From assembly GCF_000252165.1 (NCBI RefSeq), contig NZ_BAET01000028.1, positions 1 through 64,000 of the forward strand: a stretch of DNA of 64,000 nt. Direction: 5' to 3'. The position numbers and the translations under genes were made by a program. Source of the stretch: Glaciecola punicea ACAM 611. Lineage in GTDB: Bacteria; Pseudomonadota; Gammaproteobacteria; Enterobacterales; Alteromonadaceae. Shown piece by piece: positions 1-7,494 of the stretch. How positions within the stretch are numbered: the stretch's first letter is position 1; each line of letters starts with the position of its first letter. The notes under the pieces were generated by a model. That model was not told where the DNA came from and did not search any database. It saw only the letters and a program-made list of their open reading frames with translations.

Positions 1-670
1 TTAAGTGTTCAAGGTCATAATTAGCGCCGGTCATAAGGTGTCCACCGCCTAAATTAAACCATTTTAAAGTGGGCAAATATTGCCCAAATTTATCTTCAAT
101 CGCTTCAAGCGTACGCTGGGTGGCGAAAGAGTCAGACTCGCACAAGTTATGCACATGAAAACCTTCAATGCCACTTATGTCGACGCCATTTAACTGCTCT
201 GCCAAAATGCCTAAGCGCGAACCTGGGGCACAAGGATCGTATAAAGGTGTGTTAGCTTCTTGGTTTTCAGGGTTTATACGCAGACCAGGCGATACACTGC
301 TTGCCAATAGCTGGTCTTTATACTGTTGCCACTGGCTTATGCTATTAAATGAAATGTGTTCGCATAAGCCTATGAGTTCGTCCATATCTTGCGGTTTATA
401 AGCCGGTGAATAGGCGTGAACCTCTTTCCCCATTTCATATTTGGCCAGCTTAGCTTCCCAAACTGAGCTTGCGGTGGCGCCTTGTAAGTACTCACTAACA
501 ATGCTGAAAGTTGACCACATTGAAAACCCTTTAAGTGCAAGAATAATGTCTACGCCGGCGCGCTGCTGTACGTCTTGCATAAGTACCAAATTGGCGCGCA
601 GTTTGTCCTCTTCACACACAAAACAGGGGCTGGGGATATTCTTATCTACAAACAAAGAGTGTCGGTTCAT
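1..670 (-). CDS. nspC: carboxynorspermidine decarboxylase, 3' part outside window
   Basis: PLP enzyme of the alanine racemase/ornithine decarboxylase fold that decarboxylates carboxynorspermidine (or carboxyspermidine) to the triamine. Reading from ATG 670 leftward the frame stays open to the window edge, giving about 223 residues of a protein that is usually near 380. Visible marks are ILALKGF with the probable Schiff-base lysine K47, the FHVHNLCE segment, and the NLGGGHL glycine loop just before the edge. The start overlaps the stop of the upstream carboxynorspermidine dehydrogenase by ATGA, so the two are translationally coupled. Family identity is strong; whether the product is norspermidine or spermidine cannot be read from sequence. 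Confidence 0.9.
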   Translation of the reverse strand, partial: MNRHSLFVDKNIPSPCFVCEEDKLRANLVLMQDVQQRAGVDIILALKGFSMWSTFSIVSEYLQGATASSVWEAKLAKYEMGKEVHAYSPAYKPQDMDELIGLCEHISFNSISQWQQYKDQLLASSVSPGLRINPENQEANTPLYDPCAPGSRLGILAEQLNGVDISGIEGFHVHNLCESDSFATQRTLEAIEDKFGQYLPTLKWFNLGGGHLMTGANYDLEHL

Positions 671-1863
671 TTAAATGGGCTCTCACATTTTATAACATGC
701 CAGGCTAGACCGTGTTCATTCAGCATGTCCATAAAGGGGTCTGGATCAAATTGTTCCATGTTCCATACGCCTGGTTTATGCCACGTTTTATTTAACATTA
801 AGGCTGCACCAATCATGGCAGGAACGCCTGTAGTGTAGGATACAGCTTGCGCACCGACTTCTTCATAGCATGCGCTGTGACTGCAGTTGTTATAAATAAA
901 GATGGTCTTTTCTTGCCCGTCCTTAATACCCGTAACGTAGGTACCAATGCAGGTTTGGCCGGTGTAACCTTGTGCTAATGAGCCTGGGTTTGGCAGCACC
1001 GCTTTTAAAAACTCTAAAGGCACAATTTGCTGACCCTGAAAATCGATAGGCGTAATGCTGGTCATGCCAATACCTTCGAGCACTTTTAAATGATTCAGGT
1101 ATGCGTCGCCAAAGGTCATCCAAAAACGCGCGCGCTTTAGGCTAGGAAAATGCTTCACAATAGACTCTAGTTCTTCATGAAACATTAAATACGACGCTCT
1201 TACACCAATGTTTTGATAATCGAGATCTTCGCGCACACTCAAAGGTGGCGTTTCTTTCCATTCTCCATTCTCAAAATATTTGCCTACTTGCGTAATCTCA
1301 CGAATATTGATTTCAGGATTGAAGTTGGTTGCAAAGGCTTGGCCGTGATCGCCACCGTTACAATCAACAATATCTAAATAATGTATTTCATCAAAATAAT
1401 GTTTCGCAGCATAGGCGGTATATACATTTGTAACGCCCGGGTCAAAGCCACTGCCAAGTAAGGCCATGATGCCAGCTTCTTTGAAGCGGTCCTGATAAGC
1501 CCATTGCCATGAGTATTCAAACTTAGCGACGTCTTTGGGTTCATAGTTGGCGGTGTCTAAATAGTCAGTTTTAGTGGCTAGGCAGGCGTCCATAATGGGC
1601 AAGTCTTGGTAAGGTAAAGCTAAGTTAACGACTAAGTCGGGCTGCACTTTTTGAATAAGCGCAGTGACTTGCGCGGCGCTGTCTGCATCAACTGCAAACA
1701 CCGCTTTAACACGGTCAATGCCGACTTCTTTTTGGAGTGCTTCGCATTTCGAAATAGTCCTGCTAGCTAAATAAATTTCGTCAAACAGCTCTGGTAAACG
1801 AGCACATTTTTTGACTGTCACAGAGGCCACGCCGCCCGCGCCAATAATTAATACTTTTGACAT
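667..1863 (-). CDS. carboxynorspermidine dehydrogenase (saccharopine dehydrogenase family)
   Basis: NAD(P)H-dependent enzyme that condenses aspartate semialdehyde with a diamine to form carboxy(nor)spermidine, the substrate of NspC. The 398-residue protein opens with a Rossmann dinucleotide-binding motif VLIIGAGGVAS and has the saccharopine-dehydrogenase-like body (TANYEP, GFDPGVTN, DCNGGDHG). ATG 1863 has an AAGGAA ribosome site nine bases upstream. It precedes nspC in the same transcript with an ATGA overlap, the arrangement known from Vibrio. The fused aminotransferase/decarboxylase gene that makes diaminopropane in Vibrio is not next to it on the upstream side. A perfect 10-bp inverted repeat sits 29 bp upstream of the start and may be its operator. 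Confidence 0.88.
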   Translation of the reverse strand: MSKVLIIGAGGVASVTVKKCARLPELFDEIYLASRTISKCEALQKEVGIDRVKAVFAVDADSAAQVTALIQKVQPDLVVNLALPYQDLPIMDACLATKTDYLDTANYEPKDVAKFEYSWQWAYQDRFKEAGIMALLGSGFDPGVTNVYTAYAAKHYFDEIHYLDIVDCNGGDHGQAFATNFNPEINIREITQVGKYFENGEWKETPPLSVREDLDYQNIGVRASYLMFHEELESIVKHFPSLKRARFWMTFGDAYLNHLKVLEGIGMTSITPIDFQGQQIVPLEFLKAVLPNPGSLAQGYTGQTCIGTYVTGIKDGQEKTIFIYNNCSHSACYEEVGAQAVSYTTGVPAMIGAALMLNKTWHKPGVWNMEQFDPDPFMDMLNEHGLAWHVIKCESPFK

Positions 1864-1891
1864 ATTAGAATTCCTTAAAAACAGTAACGTT

Positions 1892-1921
1892 TTGATAGTA
1901 TAATAATGTAGATACTATCAA
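1892..1921. promoter_or_regulatory. 10-bp inverted repeat upstream of the polyamine genes
   Basis: TTGATAGTAT (1892-1901) and ATACTATCAA (1912-1921) are exact reverse complements separated by 10 bases. On the minus strand the distal arm contains TTGATA, a good -35 hexamer, and TATACT lies near the proximal arm, so a repressor bound here would cover the promoter of the dehydrogenase-nspC operon. No binding protein is identified. AT-rich intergenic DNA yields such repeats by chance at some rate. Confidence 0.4.
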
Positions 1922-1968
1922 TTTTTGCCGGATAATACGAGGTGATGGACACGCTGACAAGTGTCGAT

Positions 1969-2415
1969 TTAGTCTGGAAAGTCACAGGTACAGGGCTGGC
2001 TTATTTTTATACCGCTTTTAACGCGTGTGAATGGATACAGTGTAATGGTGTTATGGCCTTGGGAGTCGGTGATTGTTAGTATTAGTGCGTCTGTATCAGG
2101 TATGCTTGACTGCTTGATGTCAGCCGCGTAAACCAGCACACTTGCATAGCGCGGTTCAATATTTTTATGCGCTTGAATTTGTGCTTGGAGTGATTCAATC
2201 ATTGCGCCGTGAGCGAGTTGGCCCTCGTCATTTGCAAATATACTGTGTATTTCATTATTGGCACAAATTAGCGCAAACGGATAGAGCATATCGCTGCGCA
2301 ATAACATGGACTCGCAAAAGTCTAAAGCACTGCTAATCATGTGCGCTAAGGGTAAGTGCTGCTGTAAAATAAAGCGCTCTTTCATTCCGAATTGCCTAAT
2401 TGATTGACCATGCAA
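1969..2415 (-). CDS. hypothetical protein
   Basis: A 148-residue protein I do not recognise. It is soluble in appearance, with no signal peptide or membrane segment. The N-terminal half is helical in character and the C-terminal half looks like alternating strands (SVLVYAAD, ALILTITD, TITLYPF), with a terminal CTC pair near the end. No convincing ribosome site precedes ATG 2415; ATG 2385 (residue 11, MKERF) is an equally possible start. It lies alone between the polyamine operon and a PLP-enzyme gene, all on the minus strand with gaps of 75-105 bp, so co-transcription is possible but not shown. Confidence 0.55.
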   Translation of the reverse strand: MHGQSIRQFGMKERFILQQHLPLAHMISSALDFCESMLLRSDMLYPFALICANNEIHSIFANDEGQLAHGAMIESLQAQIQAHKNIEPRYASVLVYAADIKQSSIPDTDALILTITDSQGHNTITLYPFTRVKSGIKISQPCTCDFPD

Positions 2416-2490
2416 TAGTTAACGCCAACCTTGTGTTAAAAGTTCAGTTTTCTTTTTTCAGGGTGTTTTAGTGCAGAAATGAATGCACTA

Positions 2491-3474
2491 TTAAGTGGAA
2501 CTATTTTTGTTGGCTGGCAAAGACCGAGCACCCTGCAAACCGCCTGTGTGTAAAATAAGAACTTTACTATTAGATGGGAAATAATCAGCGCTTAGCAAGG
2601 CGTTTAAGGCATAAAAGCACTTACCCGAATAAATAGGCTCGATGGCAAGTGGTCTAAGTCTGTTTTGATCTGCGTAAAACTGATTGAATTCACTCACATA
2701 TTGTCTTAAAGATGCACTTGTCTTGGCATATCCTCCGTGATGATAGTCGTGCAATATTTTCCACTCTTTTCGCTGATAGCTAGGGGTTGATGAGGCAAGC
2801 AGACCGTTTACTAAATCTTCTAAATAACCTTCTCCGTTTAATACACCAACGCCGATAATTTTAACGTGAGGTAGCGTCTCATTTAAGACTAAGCCTGCTA
2901 AGGTTCCTGCACTTGCTACGGGCAGTATAATATGAGTAATATCAGGAGCCTGAGTTTCTAATTCCGTCATTATTGCGCCAACACCAACGATGCTTTTTGC
3001 ATGTGAGCCGCCTTCAGGAATTAGATAATCTGCGTTTAATTGCTGGCGTAACAATTGGCAATACTGCGCGCTTGTTTTATTTTTATATTCAATTTTTGAC
3101 ACAAAGTGTAAGTGCGTACCCCACCGCTGCAGGTCTTGTAAGGTAGGAGTAAGCCGCTTGCTATAGTCGCCTCTTACTACTGCTGTAAAATTTATATTTA
3201 ATGCTGCACAGGCATACCCTAGTGCATGTAAATGATTAGAGTAAGCGCCACCAAAGCTGGCAACATGCTGATATTGCTGTTGGCTAATAGTGGTAAGTGC
3301 CGCGCTTAGCTTGCGCCATTTATTACCAGACATAATAGGATGGATTAAGTCATCTCGCTTAACGAGTACTGAAATTTTGCTTGAAAGTGATGTTTTATCG
3401 GCATTTCTTTCATCGATAATAAAGGGTCCTGCTATATCTTCAACCGGCGAAGGCAAGCGTATGTTTAAATCCAT
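2491..3474 (-). CDS. PLP-dependent ACC deaminase / D-cysteine desulfhydrase family protein
   Basis: A 327-residue fold-type II PLP enzyme of the family that includes 1-aminocyclopropane-1-carboxylate deaminase and D-cysteine desulfhydrase (DcyD), which release ammonia plus a keto acid. The family signature SGNKWRKL places the PLP lysine at K52; FGGAYSNHLHALGYA follows as the Ser/Asn phosphate-contact region, and IPEGGSHAKSIVG and LPVASAGTLAG give the glycine-rich PLP loops. ATG 3474 is used. It appears to be a single gene. In marine gammaproteobacteria D-cysteine desulfhydrase activity is more likely than ACC deaminase, but the deciding active-site residues were not aligned here. Confidence 0.82.
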   Translation of the reverse strand: MDLNIRLPSPVEDIAGPFIIDERNADKTSLSSKISVLVKRDDLIHPIMSGNKWRKLSAALTTISQQQYQHVASFGGAYSNHLHALGYACAALNINFTAVVRGDYSKRLTPTLQDLQRWGTHLHFVSKIEYKNKTSAQYCQLLRQQLNADYLIPEGGSHAKSIVGVGAIMTELETQAPDITHIILPVASAGTLAGLVLNETLPHVKIIGVGVLNGEGYLEDLVNGLLASSTPSYQRKEWKILHDYHHGGYAKTSASLRQYVSEFNQFYADQNRLRPLAIEPIYSGKCFYALNALLSADYFPSNSKVLILHTGGLQGARSLPANKNSST

Positions 3475-3676
3475 TTTCGCTCTTTAATAAATCTGTCAGC
3501 GCTTATACTGACTATATTTTGATTACAAGACGTATACATAAATTAGAAAATAACATATTAACAAGGTAAACATGCATAATGCACCGCTTACAGTGTTGAT
3601 TACACAAACTTAATAATCTAAAGCTAAATGATATACGTTTTACATATTATCTGTTTTTATCTTAGGCAAAATATTA

Positions 3677-4219
3677 ATGCTACCTTCAATTATCAAAAGG
3701 GCCATGGCGGTCCTCTTTATGTTAAATTTTTTATCTTTTAACGCAGGCGCACAAGTATCGCCTGTTGCTTTACAAGCGCATTTTGATGCGCCAGCGTTAG
3801 TAGGAAAGGCTCGCTTAAAAGTCATTTTTTGGGATATATACGATGCGTCCCTTATCGCACCTCAGGGAACCTTTGAGGAAAATAAACCTTTTGCGCTGGA
3901 GCTTAAGTATTTGCGCGATTTCAAAGGCAAAGAAATAGCCAGCAGGTCAGTTGACGAAATGCGTGATTTAGGTATGAATGATGAGGTAAAATTGGCAAAA
4001 TGGTATCAAGAAATGCAGGACATTTTCCCAAACGTCAAAGAAGGTGAGATGATAACCGGTGTGGTAGATGCCGAAAATGTTAGCCATTTCTACCTTAACG
4101 AGACGCCGCTGGGCAAAGTTCATGACAAAGAATTTAGCATATGGTTTTTTGATATATGGCTGTCTGAAGAAACATCTGAGCCCGAGATGAGACGACAGCT
4201 CCTAGGTCTAGTAAAATAA
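3677..4219 (+). CDS. secreted chalcone isomerase-like domain protein
   Basis: A 180-residue protein with a signal peptide (hydrophobic residues about 10-22, AGA-Q processing region) followed by the chalcone isomerase-like domain found in bacterial secreted proteins (VGKARLKVIFWDIYDASLIAP, LELKYLRDFKGKEIASRSVDEM). Bacterial members are usually not chalcone isomerases; their ligand is unknown, so I assign only the fold. The downstream DUF3833 lipoprotein starts 10 bp after its stop, and the same pair occurs together in related bacteria, so a joint envelope role is likely. The ribosome site before ATG 3677 is poor (AGG at 13 nt). Confidence 0.75.
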   Translation: MLPSIIKRAMAVLFMLNFLSFNAGAQVSPVALQAHFDAPALVGKARLKVIFWDIYDASLIAPQGTFEENKPFALELKYLRDFKGKEIASRSVDEMRDLGMNDEVKLAKWYQEMQDIFPNVKEGEMITGVVDAENVSHFYLNETPLGKVHDKEFSIWFFDIWLSEETSEPEMRRQLLGLVK

Positions 4220-4229
4220 AGAGGTAACA

Positions 4230-4790
4230 ATGAAACAGTCTTCATACATCCGTCCCTTGTATAAATTATTTACGGCAGTCGCTACTGTTTTCTTATTTGC
4301 GGGCTGCTCTATATCAATAGACGGCGAAAACTACACATCGCAAGAGCCAAAGTTTGAATTAGAAGCATTTTTTGACGGCAAGGTAACGGCATGGGGAATT
4401 GTCCAAAATCGCTCTGGCGAGATTGTGCAGCGTTTTGTTGTTGACATTGACGGAAGTATCCAAGATGGCGCGTTAATCTTAGATGAAACCTTTACCTACG
4501 GCATGGGCGCTGGACCAACAAAGCGAATTTGGACCATTACCAAAAATGCAAATGGTACTTATATAGGCAATGCAGGCGACATAGTAGGAGAAGCCAAAGG
4601 TATTGCCTATGGCAACGCCTTTAATTTTGCCTACGAGATGGACCTAGACGTTGACGGCACCACTTACGGCGTTAATTTCGACGATTGGTTTTGGGCGATG
4701 GATGGCAACAATATGATGAACAGGTCGTATATCAAAAAATTTGGGATTGTTATGGCCGAGGTCACCATATTTATGCAGAAACAAGACTAA
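4230..4790 (+). CDS. DUF3833 family lipoprotein
   Basis: A 186-residue envelope lipoprotein with a signal peptide ending in LFAGC, so C26 is the likely lipid-modified cysteine. The rest matches the DUF3833 pattern: FFDGKVTAWGIVQNRSGEIV, then GMGAGPTKRIWTI, and the closing DDWFWAMDGNNMMNRSYIKKFG. Function is unknown. It has a strong GAGG site before ATG 4230 and follows the chalcone isomerase-like gene by 10 bp, so the two form an operon. Its last 20 bases overlap the 3' end of the convergent histidine kinase gene. Confidence 0.82.
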   Translation: MKQSSYIRPLYKLFTAVATVFLFAGCSISIDGENYTSQEPKFELEAFFDGKVTAWGIVQNRSGEIVQRFVVDIDGSIQDGALILDETFTYGMGAGPTKRIWTITKNANGTYIGNAGDIVGEAKGIAYGNAFNFAYEMDLDVDGTTYGVNFDDWFWAMDGNNMMNRSYIKKFGIVMAEVTIFMQKQD

Positions 4791-6159
4791 ACGCGCAGCG
4801 CAATCCACTTTGCGGTGGAATGTGCGAATTTTCGAACCATATTTTACCGCCGTGAAGTGACACAATCGCGCTCACTAGTGCAAGTCCTAAGCCATTTCCA
4901 TTAGTGGTGCGGCTGTCGTCCTCTCGGTAAAAGCGCTGGGTTAAGTTCACAATGTTTTCTTCACTTACGCCAAGTCCAGAGTCGTCTACACTAAATACTA
5001 CGGCAACGTCTTGCTGTTTAAGTTCAACGGCAATCTGACCATTTTCTGGTGTAAATTTAATGGCGTTGTCTAATACGTTAGCAAAAGACTGGAATAATAA
5101 ATCTTTATCGCCTACAAATAGCAAAATAATGTCAGTTTCAAAGGTCAGGGTGATATTTTTTGCTTCCACCAATGGAGAATATAAATCAACTGCGTCACCC
5201 AAAATTTCGTCTAACATTATGTTTGAAAAGCCCGATATTTTGTTGCTGTTTTCTATATCACTAATACGTAAAAGTGAGTTGAAAATGCCGTGCAGATTAT
5301 CGCATTCCTCAATAAGTTCAGCGCGTTCTTTACTGTCTTTTAAATCTTCTATGTGTCCTTTCAAACGGGTTAATGGCGTGCGCAGATCGTGTGCAATGTT
5401 ATCTGAAACTGATGTAATGGCCTTTACCGACGACTCTATTTTATCGAGCAGTTGATTAAGCACTAGAGCAAGCTTACTTAAGTCGTCCCACTGCGACTCA
5501 ATATACAAACGATCACTTAAATTGCCGGTGGTGATTATATCTCCGGCGGTATCGGCTATATTATTGATTCGACTTACCACATAATAAGACACCCCTAAGC
5601 TGGTGATAGCGATTACAAAAACGATGACTATCAGAACCCAAGACGAGGTTTGCGCGAGCGCAACTGCAAACTCAATGTCTTGTAAACTGCGGGCAACTAA
5701 CAGGCTATCGCCATTCGTAAATTCAATAACCATTGCCATGGCTCGCTCTTTTTGGGCCATAGCAGGGTTACCTTGTTGGCTGTACTTTTGCCCTAAAGAC
5801 ACTTGAATGTCGAGTACGCCATTGCTAAAAAGGGCTATGTTTTCACTTGGCCATTGGGCTAAATTACCGGCTAGGTAGGTGCTATTTTTATCTTTAAAAT
5901 AGTATAAAAAATCGTTGGCTTTATTACTAATACGTTCGTCAATAGCCTGTTCTACAGCTTGACGGCCTGAGCCGTTGTAGAGGCTTCGAAAGCCTCCTAA
6001 GTCGGCTTGAATCGCAGCTTGGGTTTCGCGTACTAATAAGTCATCGCTGGCCACGGTTAGCGTGTAAGTGTTAAAGCCTACGCCCGCCATTAACAAAATA
6101 ATGAAGAAAACGCTGACCACAAAACTGGAGCTTTTCGTATAGTCGGAGATGGCTCGCAC
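4771..6159 (-). CDS. two-component sensor histidine kinase
   Basis: Inner-membrane kinase of 462 residues. Two membrane segments (about 12-32 and 173-193) flank a periplasmic sensor of about 140 residues; a HAMP region follows, then HisKA with AHDLRTPLTRL (phospho-acceptor H257) and a HATPase domain with the N box NVLDNAIKFT, DDSGLGV and GNGLGLAL. The cognate response regulator gene lies 42 bp upstream on the same strand, so regulator-kinase is one operon. The signal is unknown; the divergent MAPEG gene or the convergent lipoprotein genes are possible targets only by position. Its end overlaps the convergent DUF3833 gene by 20 bp. Confidence 0.92.
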   Translation of the reverse strand: MRAISDYTKSSSFVVSVFFIILLMAGVGFNTYTLTVASDDLLVRETQAAIQADLGGFRSLYNGSGRQAVEQAIDERISNKANDFLYYFKDKNSTYLAGNLAQWPSENIALFSNGVLDIQVSLGQKYSQQGNPAMAQKERAMAMVIEFTNGDSLLVARSLQDIEFAVALAQTSSWVLIVIVFVIAITSLGVSYYVVSRINNIADTAGDIITTGNLSDRLYIESQWDDLSKLALVLNQLLDKIESSVKAITSVSDNIAHDLRTPLTRLKGHIEDLKDSKERAELIEECDNLHGIFNSLLRISDIENSNKISGFSNIMLDEILGDAVDLYSPLVEAKNITLTFETDIILLFVGDKDLLFQSFANVLDNAIKFTPENGQIAVELKQQDVAVVFSVDDSGLGVSEENIVNLTQRFYREDDSRTTNGNGLGLALVSAIVSLHGGKIWFENSHIPPQSGLRCAFSLVSA

Positions 6160-6201
6160 GGTGTCTTTCCTGTTTAATGGGCATTTTGAAAGGCTAGCTA
6201 A

Positions 6202-6873
6202 TTAACGGTTGTTAATCATGTAACCAGCGCCGCGAATAGTTTCAATCATAGGATAATCGAAGCCCTTGTCTATTTTATTGCGTAGCCTACTAATATGTAC
6301 GTCAATGACATTGGTTTGCGGGTCAAAATTGTACTCCCATACTTTTTCAAGCAGCATGGTACGTGTGACAATTTTACCAGGATTGTGCATCAAATATTCT
6401 AGCAGTTTGAACTCTTTTGACTGCAAGTCTATTACTTTGCCTTCACGCGTTACCTTGCGGTTAATCAAATCTAGGTCAAGTTCACCTAAGGTTAAATTAG
6501 TATTACTTAAGGGTGCATTGCGAGAAGCCAAAATTTCGATACGGGCTAATAGTTCTTCAAAGGCGAAGGGCTTAGTTAAATAGTCTTCAGCGCCCGCGCG
6601 CAGGCCTTTTACTTTATCTTCAACCTTATTTTTTGCGCTCAATATAAGCGTTGGTGTTATTACACCTTGGCTCCTATAGCTATTAAGAACCTCTATTCCG
6701 TCCATGTGTGGCAGCATGCGATCCAAAATAATAACGTCATATTGTTTTGACGTAGCGAAACTCAAGCCATCTTTACCGTTGTCTGCATGTTCACAGCTAT
6801 GACCACTCTCACTTAGTCCTTTTTGGATCAATCTTGCTACGGTGGGTTCGTCTTCTACTAATAATATATTCAT
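6202..6873 (-). CDS. OmpR-family response regulator
   Basis: A 223-residue DNA-binding response regulator. The receiver domain (1-115) has acidic-pocket D8, phosphorylation site D51 in VIILDRMLP, and the conserved lysine in LTKPFAFEEL. The C-terminal winged helix (about 125-222) shows the OmpR/PhoB pattern with DVHISRLRNKID and TIRGAGYM. It is first in an operon with the histidine kinase downstream. The PhoP/QseB-like look is general to the class and gives no specific regulon. Confidence 0.93.
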   Translation of the reverse strand: MNILLVEDEPTVARLIQKGLSESGHSCEHADNGKDGLSFATSKQYDVIILDRMLPHMDGIEVLNSYRSQGVITPTLILSAKNKVEDKVKGLRAGAEDYLTKPFAFEELLARIEILASRNAPLSNTNLTLGELDLDLINRKVTREGKVIDLQSKEFKLLEYLMHNPGKIVTRTMLLEKVWEYNFDPQTNVIDVHISRLRNKIDKGFDYPMIETIRGAGYMINNR

Positions 6874-6992
6874 TGGTAAAACTCAATCAAGATAGTATCC
6901 TTTTTCAGGTTAAATTACTGTAGTGTGCATGCTTCATATAGCTACGGTGCATTTTGTGTAGCTAGATTAGTCAGTAAAAATAAGGAGATCAA

Positions 6993-7379
6993 GTGTTTAT
7001 CATTATTATATGTGTTGCAGCGGTAATATTCATGCCCATGGTTGCAAAAGTGCCCTTGGCTTTTGCTATGTCAAGGCAAGGTAAATACGACAATATGCAT
7101 CCACGTCAGCAGCAGGCTAACCTAGAGGGCTTAGGGGCTAGAGCACTTGCGGCGCACCAAAACTGCTATGAAGCCATTGCTTATTTTGCACCAACAATTT
7201 TGTTGGTATTAGCACTAGATGCTCAAAATGCGAATACTGGGGCATGGTGTGTTGCCTTTGTCGTGCTTCGGCTTGTTTATATTGCGCTTTATTGTGCTAA
7301 TTTACATATTTTGCGCAGCTTAGCGTGGGCGCTGTCAATGGCAACCCTTGTTCCTCATTACTGGTTGCTGCTGAGCTAG
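6993..7379 (+). CDS. MAPEG family membrane protein
   Basis: A 128-residue, four-helix membrane protein of the MAPEG family (membrane-associated proteins in eicosanoid and glutathione metabolism). The family pattern is visible as the loop after helix 1 (NMHPRQQQANLEGLGARALAAHQNCYEAIAYFAP) and AFVVLRLVYIALY. Bacterial members are mostly uncharacterised; glutathione-linked detoxification is only a family association. The start is GTG 6993, fixed by an AAGGAGAT ribosome site five bases before it. It is transcribed divergently from the two-component regulator with 119 bp between them. Confidence 0.8.
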   Translation: MFIIIICVAAVIFMPMVAKVPLAFAMSRQGKYDNMHPRQQQANLEGLGARALAAHQNCYEAIAYFAPTILLVLALDAQNANTGAWCVAFVVLRLVYIALYCANLHILRSLAWALSMATLVPHYWLLLS

Positions 7380-7494
7380 CGTGTGTTGGTTTACACTTTG
7401 TTTATCTGATGTGAATAAGGTCTTCTGCTTTTTCATTCTCAAAAAAGTGAAAATAACATATTATGTGCGTCCACATTAAAATAGGCCTTTATAG

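Noticed and set aside
3640-3825. 61-residue minus-strand frame
   Set aside because: Opposite the start of the chalcone isomerase-like gene, which has a signal peptide and domain match.
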